Shown here piece by piece: positions 9,901 to 14,902 of a stretch of DNA of 16,449 bases (within the stretch, counting starts at the first letter, position 1; the number at the start of each line of letters is the position of its first letter). Source of the stretch: RUG100 sp963542695 (GTDB lineage: Bacteria > Bacillota > Clostridia > Peptostreptococcales > Anaerovoracaceae); contig CAUTYX010000024.1 of assembly GCA_963542695.1 (NCBI GenBank), positions 1-16,449 of the forward strand, written 5' to 3'. The position numbers were made by a program, and so were the translations under genes. The notes beneath the pieces are model-generated. The model saw only the letters and a list, made by a program, of their open reading frames with translations. It was not told the DNA's origin and ran no database searches.

Positions 9901-10776
9901 ATTATATTTATATCTTCCTACCTTGGAGATGTCATATCTCTTCGGATCAAAGAACAAGGAGTTAATTAAGGAAAATGCACTTTCGTCTGTCGGAGGTTCT
10001 CCCGGACGAAGCTTTTTATAGATTTCCTTTAATGCGTCCTTACAGTTATCTGTGGTATCTTTTTCCAAAGATTTAATGAGGCGCTCATCTTCTCCAAACA
10101 GAGCAAGGATTTCTTCATTGGTTTCCATGGCAAGGGATTCATGATTTCCAAAGCGTTCCTGTTCTCCCGGGATGAAGTTATGCATTGCTCTAATTAAGGT
10201 AGCAATAGATTGTTTTCTCGTTCTGTCTACTCTGGCAGAAATAATCTCATTGGAGTCTGTTTCATACTCCAACCAAGCACCACGGTTTGGAATAACGGTG
10301 GTGGAGAAAAGTTCTTTTCCTGCCTTATCGATTTCTCTAGCATAATAAGCACCTGGCGATCTAACCAGCTGCGTAACAACGACACGTTCAGCACCATTGT
10401 AAACAAAGGTACCGTTTTCTGTCATCATGGGGAAATCTCCCATGAATACTTCCTGCTCTTTTACCTCGCCTGTAGCGTTAGTAATCAAGCGAACTTTGAC
10501 CTTCAGAGGTGCTGCAAAGGTGGCATCCCTCTCTTTGCATGTCTCCTGATCATATTTTGGAGGATCATTTAATGAATAGTCTATAAATTCCAGAACCAGG
10601 TTCCCTGCATAGTCCTGAATAGGAGAAATATCTTCAAATACTTCTTTTAGCCCTTCCTCAATAAACCACTTGTAGGAATCTGTCTGGATTTGGATAAGAT
10701 TCGGCATTTCGGCAACTTCATTAGTTCTTGAAAATGTCTGCCGTTCTTTTCTACCCAGTTTGATGGCCTTTGGCAT
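6994..10776 (-). CDS. rpoB: DNA-directed RNA polymerase subunit beta
   Basis: Beta subunit of 1260 residues when started at the ATG giving [15 protein letters not shown]. GTG and ATG codons two and three positions upstream are in frame, but the AAGGAG site is best spaced (eight bases) for this one. The rifampicin pocket is at 508-540 ([20 protein letters not shown], then [11 protein letters not shown]). Residues equivalent to E. coli D516, H526, R529 and S531 (here D517, H527, R530, S532) are wild type, and the threonine at 519 is common in Firmicutes. RpoB forms the other half of the active cleft with RpoC. The C-terminus is acidic. The gene is separated from rplL by 241 bp that contain hairpins and a possible internal promoter. 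Confidence 0.98.
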   Translation of the reverse strand: [1260 protein letters not shown]

Positions 10777-10825
10777 AATCATCACTCCTTATATTTTAAA
10801 CATTCGCATTGCATGGCAGTCTATT

Positions 10826-10854
10826 ATTATACCGCAAGACTGTCAATTACGCAA
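10826..10854 (-). promoter_or_regulatory. Possible internal promoter for rpoBC
   Basis: The minus strand has a perfect -10 hexamer TATAAT (10831..10826), with TTGCGT (10854..10849) 17 bases upstream as a 3/6 -35. Transcription would start about 40 bases before the rpoB ATG. The -35 overlaps the 3' arm of the long hairpin at 10838-10887, so the hexamer match could be partly incidental. An internal rpoBC promoter would let polymerase synthesis be set apart from L10/L12. Confidence 0.35.
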
Positions 10855-10887
10855 GAAGTTTTTCGGTTTCCTGCGCAATTGACAGTC
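10838..10887 (-). promoter_or_regulatory. Long stem-loop in the rplL-rpoB spacer (processing site or attenuator)
   Basis: The arms 10838-10857 and 10868-10887 pair over 20 positions, 18 Watson-Crick and 2 G-U in the minus transcript, around a 10-base loop. No U-run follows, so it is not a standard intrinsic terminator. The E. coli rplL-rpoB spacer holds an attenuator and an RNase III cleavage hairpin. The same position and a stem of this length make a double-strand RNase processing site the best guess here, but this is inference. Confidence 0.6.
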
Positions 10888-10952
10888 CTGTGTATTTGCC
10901 ATATGGATTTGTCAGATTGGTTACTCTCAACAGAAATCCTTTTTTGGAATAT

Positions 10953-10980
10953 CAGGGAGCCATCATCTGACAGCTCCCTG
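10953..10980 (-). promoter_or_regulatory. Hairpin shortly downstream of rplL with complementary loop
   Basis: A perfect 8-bp stem (CAGGGAGC, 10953-10960, with GCTCCCTG, 10973-10980) encloses a 12-base loop. The downstream bases on the minus strand are A-rich, not U-rich, so termination is unlikely. Eight loop bases (10965-10972) are exactly complementary to 10910-10917 further downstream, so a pseudoknot or alternative fold can form. Function unknown. Confidence 0.5.
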
Positions 10981-11017
10981 CAAGTAATACACGAAATTCT
11001 TGTGCTTAGAGCGAACC

Positions 11018-11386
11018 TTATTTCAGTTCTACTTCTGCTCCTACTTCTTCCAGCTTGCTCTTCATTTCTTCTGCTTCGTCCTTGGCAACGTCTTCCTTGA
11101 TTGTGGATGGAGCTTCATCTACTAGAGCCTTTGCTTCCTTCAGTCCAAGACCTGTCAGTTCTCTAACAACCTTGATAACCTTAATCTTCTGGGAACCAAC
11201 GCCGGCCAGAGCAACAGTGAATTCTGTCTTTTCTTCAGCTGCGCCACCTTCTCCGCCACCGGCTGCTGCTACAGCTACAGGAGCTGCTGCACTAACACCA
11301 AATTTTTCTTCGCAAGCTTCAACTAATTCGTTAAGTTCAAGCACTGTCATATTTTCGATCGCTTCGATGATCTGATCTTTATTCAT
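11018..11386 (-). CDS. rplL: 50S ribosomal protein L7/L12
   Basis: A 122-residue L7/L12, the stalk protein that binds L10 as dimers and recruits and stimulates EF-G, EF-Tu and other translational GTPases. The N-terminal dimerisation helices (MNKDQIIEAIENMTVLELNELVEACEE, approximately 1-30) are followed by an Ala/Gly-rich hinge (approximately 33-52). The globular C-terminal domain contains KIKVIKVVRELTGLGLKEAK, the helix pair that contacts factors. The ATG has an AAAGGAG site about eight bases upstream. It lies 61 bp after rplJ, and the two form the stalk unit under the shared L10 leader. Length and sequence are typical. Confidence 0.98.
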   Translation of the reverse strand: MNKDQIIEAIENMTVLELNELVEACEEKFGVSAAAPVAVAAAGGGEGGAAEEKTEFTVALAGVGSQKIKVIKVVRELTGLGLKEAKALVDEAPSTIKEDVAKDEAEEMKSKLEEVGAEVELK

Positions 11387-11447
11387 TTCAAATCTCCTTT
11401 ATTTAATATACTCAATTTATATACTCAGTGTTCTAAAGTAACATTCC

Positions 11448-12014
11448 CTATTCTGCAGGGGTTTCTTCGGCTGCAGGCGCTTCCTGTTCAGGAGCTTCTG
11501 CCGGTGCTGCACCGTCTGCCGGTTTTGCTTCAGCAATTGCTGAAAGTGTTCTAACAAATTTGCCAACAGGGGACTGAATGCTTCCCATGAATTTAGCAAT
11601 CAATTCATCTCTTGATGGGATATTCGCAACGGATTTGAGTCCATCTTCATCGTAGTAAGTTCCCTCTACGATACCTCCCTTGAAGGACATTTTGTTAATT
11701 TGTTTGATGGCTTTGCTCAATACTCTTGCAGGTGCTGTTGCGTCTTCTTTACTGATTGCAATAGCGCTAGGTCCCTGCAGAACCTGAGACAATTCTTCAA
11801 AGCCAGTACCTTCCAATGCTCTCTTCATCAGGGTGTTCTTGTAAACAGTGTAGTCTACATTTTCTTCCCGAAGCATCTTTCTCATGGTATTGGCTTCTTC
11901 TACGGTGGTACCGATGTAGTCGATCACTACTGCAGACTGAGCACCATCAAGCTTGTCTTTGATTTCATCGACAATGGCCTGTTTTGCTTCATAAGCTGCT
12001 CTTACTTCTGCCAT
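11448..12014 (-). CDS. rplJ: 50S ribosomal protein L10
   Basis: L10 of 188 residues. Its N-terminal domain anchors the ribosomal stalk to 23S rRNA and L11, and its C-terminal helix carries the L7/L12 dimers. The N-terminus (KQAIVDEIKDKL), the segment VDYTVYKNTLMKRAL and the KGGIVEG region fit the family. The protein ends in a low-complexity tail rich in Ala, Pro and Glu, from about residue 162, which makes it 15-20 residues longer than many L10s. The AAGGAG site is about 13 bases before the ATG, a little far. The gene follows the L10 leader and terminator at 12072-12168, which should control both rplJ and rplL. Confidence 0.97.
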   Translation of the reverse strand: MAEVRAAYEAKQAIVDEIKDKLDGAQSAVVIDYIGTTVEEANTMRKMLREENVDYTVYKNTLMKRALEGTGFEELSQVLQGPSAIAISKEDATAPARVLSKAIKQINKMSFKGGIVEGTYYDEDGLKSVANIPSRDELIAKFMGSIQSPVGKFVRTLSAIAEAKPADGAAPAEAPEQEAPAAEETPAE

Positions 12015-12071
12015 ACTCTGCTCGCTTCTCCTTTCTGATCAACCAAGGTGATTGATCCTGATAGGTACTCC

Positions 12072-12105
12072 ATAAAAAGCCCCGCGTTGTCATAGACCGG
12101 CGGGG
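12072..12105 (-). terminator. Intrinsic terminator/attenuator in the rplJ leader
   Basis: On the minus strand a GC stem CCCCGC/GCGGGG (12105..12100 and 12085..12080) is followed directly by CTTTTTAT. It lies between the L10-binding structure and rplJ, with the rplJ start about 58 bases further on. In B. subtilis, L10-L12 bound to the leader promotes termination at such a site. The sequence match to that arrangement is good. Confidence 0.85.
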
Positions 12106-12168
12106 ACAATACTCTTTATATTGTACCTCGGCGGGAAATTAAGCTTTAAAAGCACCCGCTGTCTACGG
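12106..12168 (-). promoter_or_regulatory. L10 (rplJL) leader, L10-L12 binding RNA
   Basis: The minus transcript carries CCGUAGACAGCGGG (12168..12155) paired with CCCGCCGAGG (12135..12126), enclosing a UUUUAAAGCUUAAU-like internal segment. The GUAGACAGC ... CCGAGG pair is the hallmark of the L10 leader family in Firmicutes. A further hairpin, ACAATA/TATTGT (12106-12124), sits between it and the terminator. Excess L10(L12)4 is expected to bind here and favour termination. Recognised by eye, without a covariance-model search. Confidence 0.85.
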
Positions 12169-12178
12169 TTAAATTTCG

Positions 12179-12187
12179 ATTTTATCA
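12179..12187 (-). promoter_or_regulatory. Possible extended -10 promoter for rplJL
   Basis: The minus strand reads TGATAAAAT (12187..12179), an extended -10 (TGn plus TAAAAT, 5/6). The -35 position shows no useful match. It lies just upstream of the L10 leader, which fits a start near 12171. In B. subtilis rplJL has its own promoter. Weak evidence. Confidence 0.3.
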
Positions 12188-12200
12188 GCCTGGGCAAATA

Positions 12201-12896
12201 TTATGCACCAAACTTAGCTGCGTTAACTTTGATTCCGGGTCCCATAGTGGTGGAAACAGTTACGCTCTTTAGATACTGTCCTTTTGCTGCAGATGGTTTT
12301 GCTTTTACAATTGCTTCCATCAATGCGTCAAAGTTGTCCATCAATTTTTCAGCTCCAAAGGAAACTTTACCAATTACTGTATGTACAATATTGGACTTAT
12401 CCAGACGGTATTCAACTTTACCGGCTTTGATGTCGGACAGTGCCTTTTCAAGATCCATGGTTACCGTTCCGGATTTTGGGTTCGGCATCAATCCCTTAGG
12501 ACCAAGAACCTTACCTAGACGACCTACAACACCCATCATATCCGGTGTTGCAACAACGGCGTCAAAGTCAAACCATCCACCCTGAATTTTCTGTGCCATT
12601 TCTTCTGCACCAACATAGTCTGCACCGGCAGCCTGAGCTTCATCAGCCTTTGGCCCTTTTGCAAACACCAGTACTTTTGTTTCTTTACCGGTTCCATGTG
12701 GCAGCACCATAGCTCCACGTACCTGCTGATCAGCATGTCTACCGTCTACACCCAGTCTAATATGGATTTCAACAGTTTCGTCAAACTTTGCCTTAGCAGT
12801 TTCTGTTACCAGCTTCATTGCGTCTGCAGGATCGTAAAAAGTTCCTTTTTCGATCATCTTTGCAGATTCTGTGTACTTCTTACCTTTTTTCGGCAT
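12201..12896 (-). CDS. rplA: 50S ribosomal protein L1
   Basis: L1 of 231 residues, the standard length. It binds 23S rRNA helices 76-78 as the mobile L1 stalk that guides deacylated tRNA out of the E site, and in many bacteria it also represses its own mRNA. Typical segments are MPKKGKKY at the start, EIHIRLGVD, GTGKETKVLVFAKG and VVATPDMMGVVGRLG. KVLGPKGLMPNPKSGTV follows, and the protein ends in STTMGPGIKVN. The ATG has AGGAGG five bases upstream, and a predicted L1-binding hairpin directly abuts that site. It follows rplK by 49 bp. Confidence 0.98.
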   Translation of the reverse strand: MPKKGKKYTESAKMIEKGTFYDPADAMKLVTETAKAKFDETVEIHIRLGVDGRHADQQVRGAMVLPHGTGKETKVLVFAKGPKADEAQAAGADYVGAEEMAQKIQGGWFDFDAVVATPDMMGVVGRLGKVLGPKGLMPNPKSGTVTMDLEKALSDIKAGKVEYRLDKSNIVHTVIGKVSFGAEKLMDNFDALMEAIVKAKPSAAKGQYLKSVTVSTTMGPGIKVNAAKFGA

Positions 12897-12908
12897 TTTT
12901 TCCTCCTA

Positions 12909-12942
12909 GTGGTTCCAGCGACGGCTTTTTTCCGTCTCCCAC
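12909..12942 (-). promoter_or_regulatory. Candidate L1-binding mRNA site in the rplK-rplA spacer
   Basis: In the minus transcript GUGGGAG opens a two-part stem. Outer GUGG (12942..12939) pairs with CCAC (12912..12909), inner GACGG (12936..12932) pairs with CCGUC (12924..12920), and an asymmetric GCUGGAA lies between the 3' strands. This resembles the L1 site in 23S rRNA (GGUGGGAG ... UGAAAUACCACC). It starts three bases after the rplK stop and ends one base before the AGGAGG of rplA, so bound L1 would block rplA initiation. The rRNA likeness is from memory. Confidence 0.6.
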
Positions 12943-12945
12943 GTG

Positions 12946-13371
12946 TTAGCCTTCAACAACGATTCCCATGCTTCTTGCAGTTCCCTTGATCATCTCTGTA
13001 GCGGATTCAACATCTGCTGCATTAAGATCCGGCATTTTTGTTTCTGCAATTTCTCTAGCCTGGGCTTCTGTAATTGTTGCAATCTTAGTTTTGTTTGGTT
13101 CTCCTGATCCACTGTCAATTCCTGCTGCCTTTTTCAGCAATACTGCTGCCGGCGGTGTCTTGCAGATGAAAGAGAAGCTACGGTCTGCATACACTGTAAT
13201 TACTACAGGAATAATCATACCTTGCTGATCCTGAGTCTTTGCATTGAACTGTTTACAAAAGTCCATGATGTTTACACTCTTTTGGCCCAGCGCAGGTCCT
13301 ACCGGTGGTGCCGGAGTTGCTCCGCCTGCAGGGATCTGAAGTTTGATATATCCTTCGATCTTCTTTGCCAC
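12946..13371 (-). CDS. rplK: 50S ribosomal protein L11
   Basis: L11 of 141 residues, the usual length. With 23S rRNA helices 43-44 it forms the GTPase-associated centre, and it is needed for stringent-response sensing by RelA-type enzymes. The N-terminal domain shows IKLQIPAGGATPAPPVGPAL, with the prolines around 22-26 implicated in thiopeptide sensitivity intact. The C-terminal rRNA-binding domain has KTKIATITEAQAREIAETKM and ends MIKGTARSMGIVVEG. The start is GTG (13371..13369) with AGGAGG seven bases upstream, and the product begins MAKKIEGYIK as expected. It lies 18 bp after nusG, so it is transcribed with it. Confidence 0.98.
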   Translation of the reverse strand: MAKKIEGYIKLQIPAGGATPAPPVGPALGQKSVNIMDFCKQFNAKTQDQQGMIIPVVITVYADRSFSFICKTPPAAVLLKKAAGIDSGSGEPNKTKIATITEAQAREIAETKMPDLNAADVESATEMIKGTARSMGIVVEG

Positions 13372-13389
13372 TGAAATTCCTCCTTTCTT

Positions 13390-13962
13390 TTACATTTTAT
13401 CAATCTGCGAAAATTCCAGTTCCACAGGAGTATCCCTGCCGAACATGGATATCTTAACTTTGACAGTTTGTTTTTCTTCATTGACTTCTTCAACAACGCC
13501 CATGAAGCTTTCAAACGGTCCATTGATAACTTTGATACTGTCGCCGACATGTAAGTCAAGGTCAATATTAACCTTTTCAATGCCCATGCGACGAACCTCT
13601 TCCAAAGAAAGAGGTACCGGGTCGGAGCCATGACCGACAAAGCCTGTTACTCCCTGTGTATTTCTAACCAGATACCATGATTCATTGGTAATAATCATCT
13701 TAACGATGACATACCCCGGAAACATCTTTCTGGTTTTAATCACCATACGCCCGTCTTTCGGTTCCGCCTTGTCCTCAGTAGGGACAACGACTTTCAGTAC
13801 CAGATCTTGCATCCCTCGGCTTTCAACAAGCTTTTCAATGTTGACCTTTACCTTATTTTCATGTCCTGAATAGGTATGCACAACATACCATTGAGGGGTG
13901 CCGTCACCTCTGAGGCCTTCTTCTTTAATTGGTGATACTGAACTCTTTTCTATATCAGCCAT
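13390..13962 (-). CDS. nusG: Transcription termination/antitermination factor NusG
   Basis: NusG of 190 residues. It binds the RNA polymerase clamp, modulates pausing and Rho-dependent termination, and can couple transcription to translation. The NGN domain begins at QWYVVHTYSGHENKVK (24 onward) and includes RKMFPGYVIVKM. The KOW motif is VGDSIKVINGPFESFMGVV (139-157), and the protein ends GRDTPVELEFSQIDKM. About 23 charged residues precede the NGN domain, longer than the few residues seen in B. subtilis NusG. The ATG with an AGAGG site seven bases upstream supports this start, and there is no internal Met at the shorter position. It sits 10 bp after secE, the classic secE-nusG pair. Confidence 0.97.
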   Translation of the reverse strand: MADIEKSSVSPIKEEGLRGDGTPQWYVVHTYSGHENKVKVNIEKLVESRGMQDLVLKVVVPTEDKAEPKDGRMVIKTRKMFPGYVIVKMIITNESWYLVRNTQGVTGFVGHGSDPVPLSLEEVRRMGIEKVNIDLDLHVGDSIKVINGPFESFMGVVEEVNEEKQTVKVKISMFGRDTPVELEFSQIDKM

Positions 13963-13972
13963 TATTACACCT

Positions 13973-14227
13973 CTACATTACTATTCCCAGCAACTCCCGA
14001 AGGATGGTCAGGAATCCACTATCAATTCCCCAAAAGGCAAGTGCGAAAAATGCACACACAGCAACAACCACAACGGTATACTGTCCCAATTCCTTACGAG
14101 TCGGCCATACCACCTTTTTCATTTCCAACCTGACTTCTTTTAGATATTGGATCAAGCCGGCACGGTCTTTCTTTTCTTCCGAGGTTTCTGTGTTGTTGTT
14201 TTTCGTTTTTTCAATGTCTTTAGGCAT
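13973..14227 (-). CDS. secE: Preprotein translocase subunit SecE
   Basis: SecE of 84 residues, the single-helix type usual in Gram-positive bacteria. It clamps the SecY channel in the cytoplasmic membrane. A polar Asn/Lys/Glu-rich N-terminus (1-25) precedes the amphipathic segment LIQYLKEVRLEMKKVVWPTR (25-44), with the signature VVWPTRKE, and one membrane helix at about 50-70. The ATG is preceded by AAGGG six bases away, a modest ribosome binding site. It lies between rpmG (9-bp gap) and nusG (10-bp gap), the standard order in Firmicutes. Confidence 0.96.
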   Translation of the reverse strand: MPKDIEKTKNNNTETSEEKKDRAGLIQYLKEVRLEMKKVVWPTRKELGQYTVVVVAVCAFFALAFWGIDSGFLTILRELLGIVM

Positions 14228-14236
14228 GATTTTCCC

Positions 14237-14386
14237 TTATTTTGTTTCCTTGTGAAGAGTATGTGTTTTGCAGAACGGGCAGTATTTTTTGAATTCTACC
14301 CTGTCCGGGTTATTCTTCTTGTTTTTCATTGTTGTATAATTTCTCTGCTTACATTCTGTACAAGCAAGAGTCACTCTAGTTCTCAT
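14237..14386 (-). CDS. rpmG: 50S ribosomal protein L33, zinc-binding form
   Basis: A 49-residue L33 located near the ribosomal E site. The sequence starts MRTRVTLACTECKQRNY and ends YCPFCKTHTLHKETK. The two CxxC pairs (C9/C12 and C36/C39) make it the zinc-binding (C+) version. Many Firmicutes also encode a zinc-free copy, which is not in this window. The ATG has GGAGG seven bases upstream. It is the first gene of the rpmG-secE-nusG cluster, with a consensus promoter about 80-105 bases upstream. Confidence 0.95.
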   Translation of the reverse strand: MRTRVTLACTECKQRNYTTMKNKKNNPDRVEFKKYCPFCKTHTLHKETK

Positions 14387-14464
14387 AATACTTCCTCCAT
14401 AACTCAAAAGTCAGAGCTTCAATGTCATAAAACTCCGATTATCTTCTTATAAATCCACTTAATA

Positions 14465-14493
14465 AGTTTACTCTACCCTATTATCAATGTCAA
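14465..14493 (-). promoter_or_regulatory. Promoter of the rpmG-secE-nusG-rplKA operon
   Basis: The minus strand has TTGACA (14493..14488), a 17-base spacer and TAAACT (14470..14465). The start site should fall near 14458, giving a leader of about 70 bases before rpmG. Hexamers and spacing are identical to those before rpsL. It is divergent from the tRNA-Leu promoter about 45 bases away. Confidence 0.75.
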
Positions 14494-14535
14494 GGTAATA
14501 AACCCAATGTTATCCTAGTAATACAAAATGAAGTC

Positions 14536-14564
14536 TTGACTTTAATGTCTCAATTGGGTATGAT
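14536..14564 (+). promoter_or_regulatory. Promoter of tRNA-Leu
   Basis: TTGACT (14536-14541) and TATGAT (14559-14564) are separated by exactly 17 bases, each a 5/6 match to the sigma-A consensus. The predicted start near 14571 leaves a 60-base 5' leader. That leader contains a near-perfect inverted repeat (14602-14623, 10 of 11 pairs) just ahead of the mature tRNA. Confidence 0.8.
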
Positions 14565-14630
14565 TTGATTCGTAGGTTAAAAAACTTACATCAAATCAAT
14601 AATAGACAGTATATACTATCTATTGCGTTT

Positions 14631-14713
14631 GCGCCAGTGGTGGAATTGGCAGACACGTCAGTTTTAGGTGCTGATGGGCGACCGTGGGGGTTCAAGTCCC
14701 TCCTGGCGCACCA
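14631..14713 (+). tRNA. tRNA-Leu (anticodon UAG)
   Basis: An 83-base class II tRNA. The acceptor arms GCGCCAG (14631-14637) and CTGGCGC (14703-14709) pair perfectly, followed by discriminator A and an encoded CCA (14711-14713). The anticodon stem TCAGT/GCTGA encloses loop TTTAGGT, with anticodon TAG at 14665-14667, reading CUA and related CUN codons. A long variable arm and a T-loop TTCAAGT are present. It has its own promoter and terminator and is not part of a tRNA array here. Confidence 0.97.
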
Positions 14714-14718
14714 ACTAG

Positions 14719-14752
14719 CAGGAATCTCTACCAGGAGGTTCCTGTTTTAGTT
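14719..14752 (+). terminator. Intrinsic terminator of tRNA-Leu
   Basis: CAGGAA (14719-14724) pairs with TTCCTG (14739-14744), with an inner CTC/GAG pair extending the stem, followed by TTTTAGTTT. It begins six bases after the tRNA CCA. Confidence 0.8.
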
Positions 14753-14807
14753 TGCTTCTACTATAGTTTCAAAATTACACCTAACCCATTACGGTATTGT
14801 ATAAATT

Positions 14808-14853
14808 AAAAACACCTCGATTTCCTATATTTCAAGGAATTTCAAGGTGTTTT
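14808..14853 (-). terminator. Terminator of the disrupted tRNA-Glu (partly bidirectional)
   Basis: The arms AAAACACCT (14809-14817) and AGGTGTTTT (14845-14853) pair perfectly, with an inner TTCCT/AGGAA stem. On the minus strand the hairpin is followed by TTTTTAATTT, a good U-tract. On the plus strand only TTTT follows. It sits three bases past the CCA of the tRNA-Glu remnant, so it is most simply that gene's native terminator, and it also backs up termination of tRNA-Leu. Confidence 0.75.
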
Positions 14854-14856
14854 AGT

Positions 14857-14902
14857 TGGTGACCCTGCCGAGAATCGAACTCGGGTTACCGCCGTGAAAG
14901 GG
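14857..14902 (-). pseudogene. 3' half of a tRNA-Glu(UUC): probable attachment-site scar
   Basis: Read on the minus strand, the sequence runs from anticodon loop CTTTCAC (anticodon TTC) through the 3' anticodon strand GGCGG and variable TAAC. A perfect T-arm CCGAG-TTCGATT-CTCGG, the acceptor 3' strand CAGGGTC, A and CCA follow. Upstream of the loop only CC of the expected CCGCC remains. The D-arm and 5' acceptor strand are absent, and the flank is AT-rich and unrelated. A tRNA remnant with an intact 3' half and a sharp break at the anticodon stem is what integrases that target tRNA 3' ends leave at the far junction. The element would lie at higher coordinates, with an intact tRNA-Glu at its other end beyond the window. 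Confidence 0.8.

Noticed and set aside
10826..10882. TTGACA next to TATAAT before rpoB as a consensus promoter
   Set aside because: The TTGACA in the hairpin arm is only nine bases from the TATAAT, far too short for sigma-A. The weaker TTGCGT at 17 bases was reported instead.
14631..14713. tRNA-Leu as an integration site
   Set aside because: The gene is complete with its own promoter and terminator, and no duplicate of its 3' end occurs in the window.
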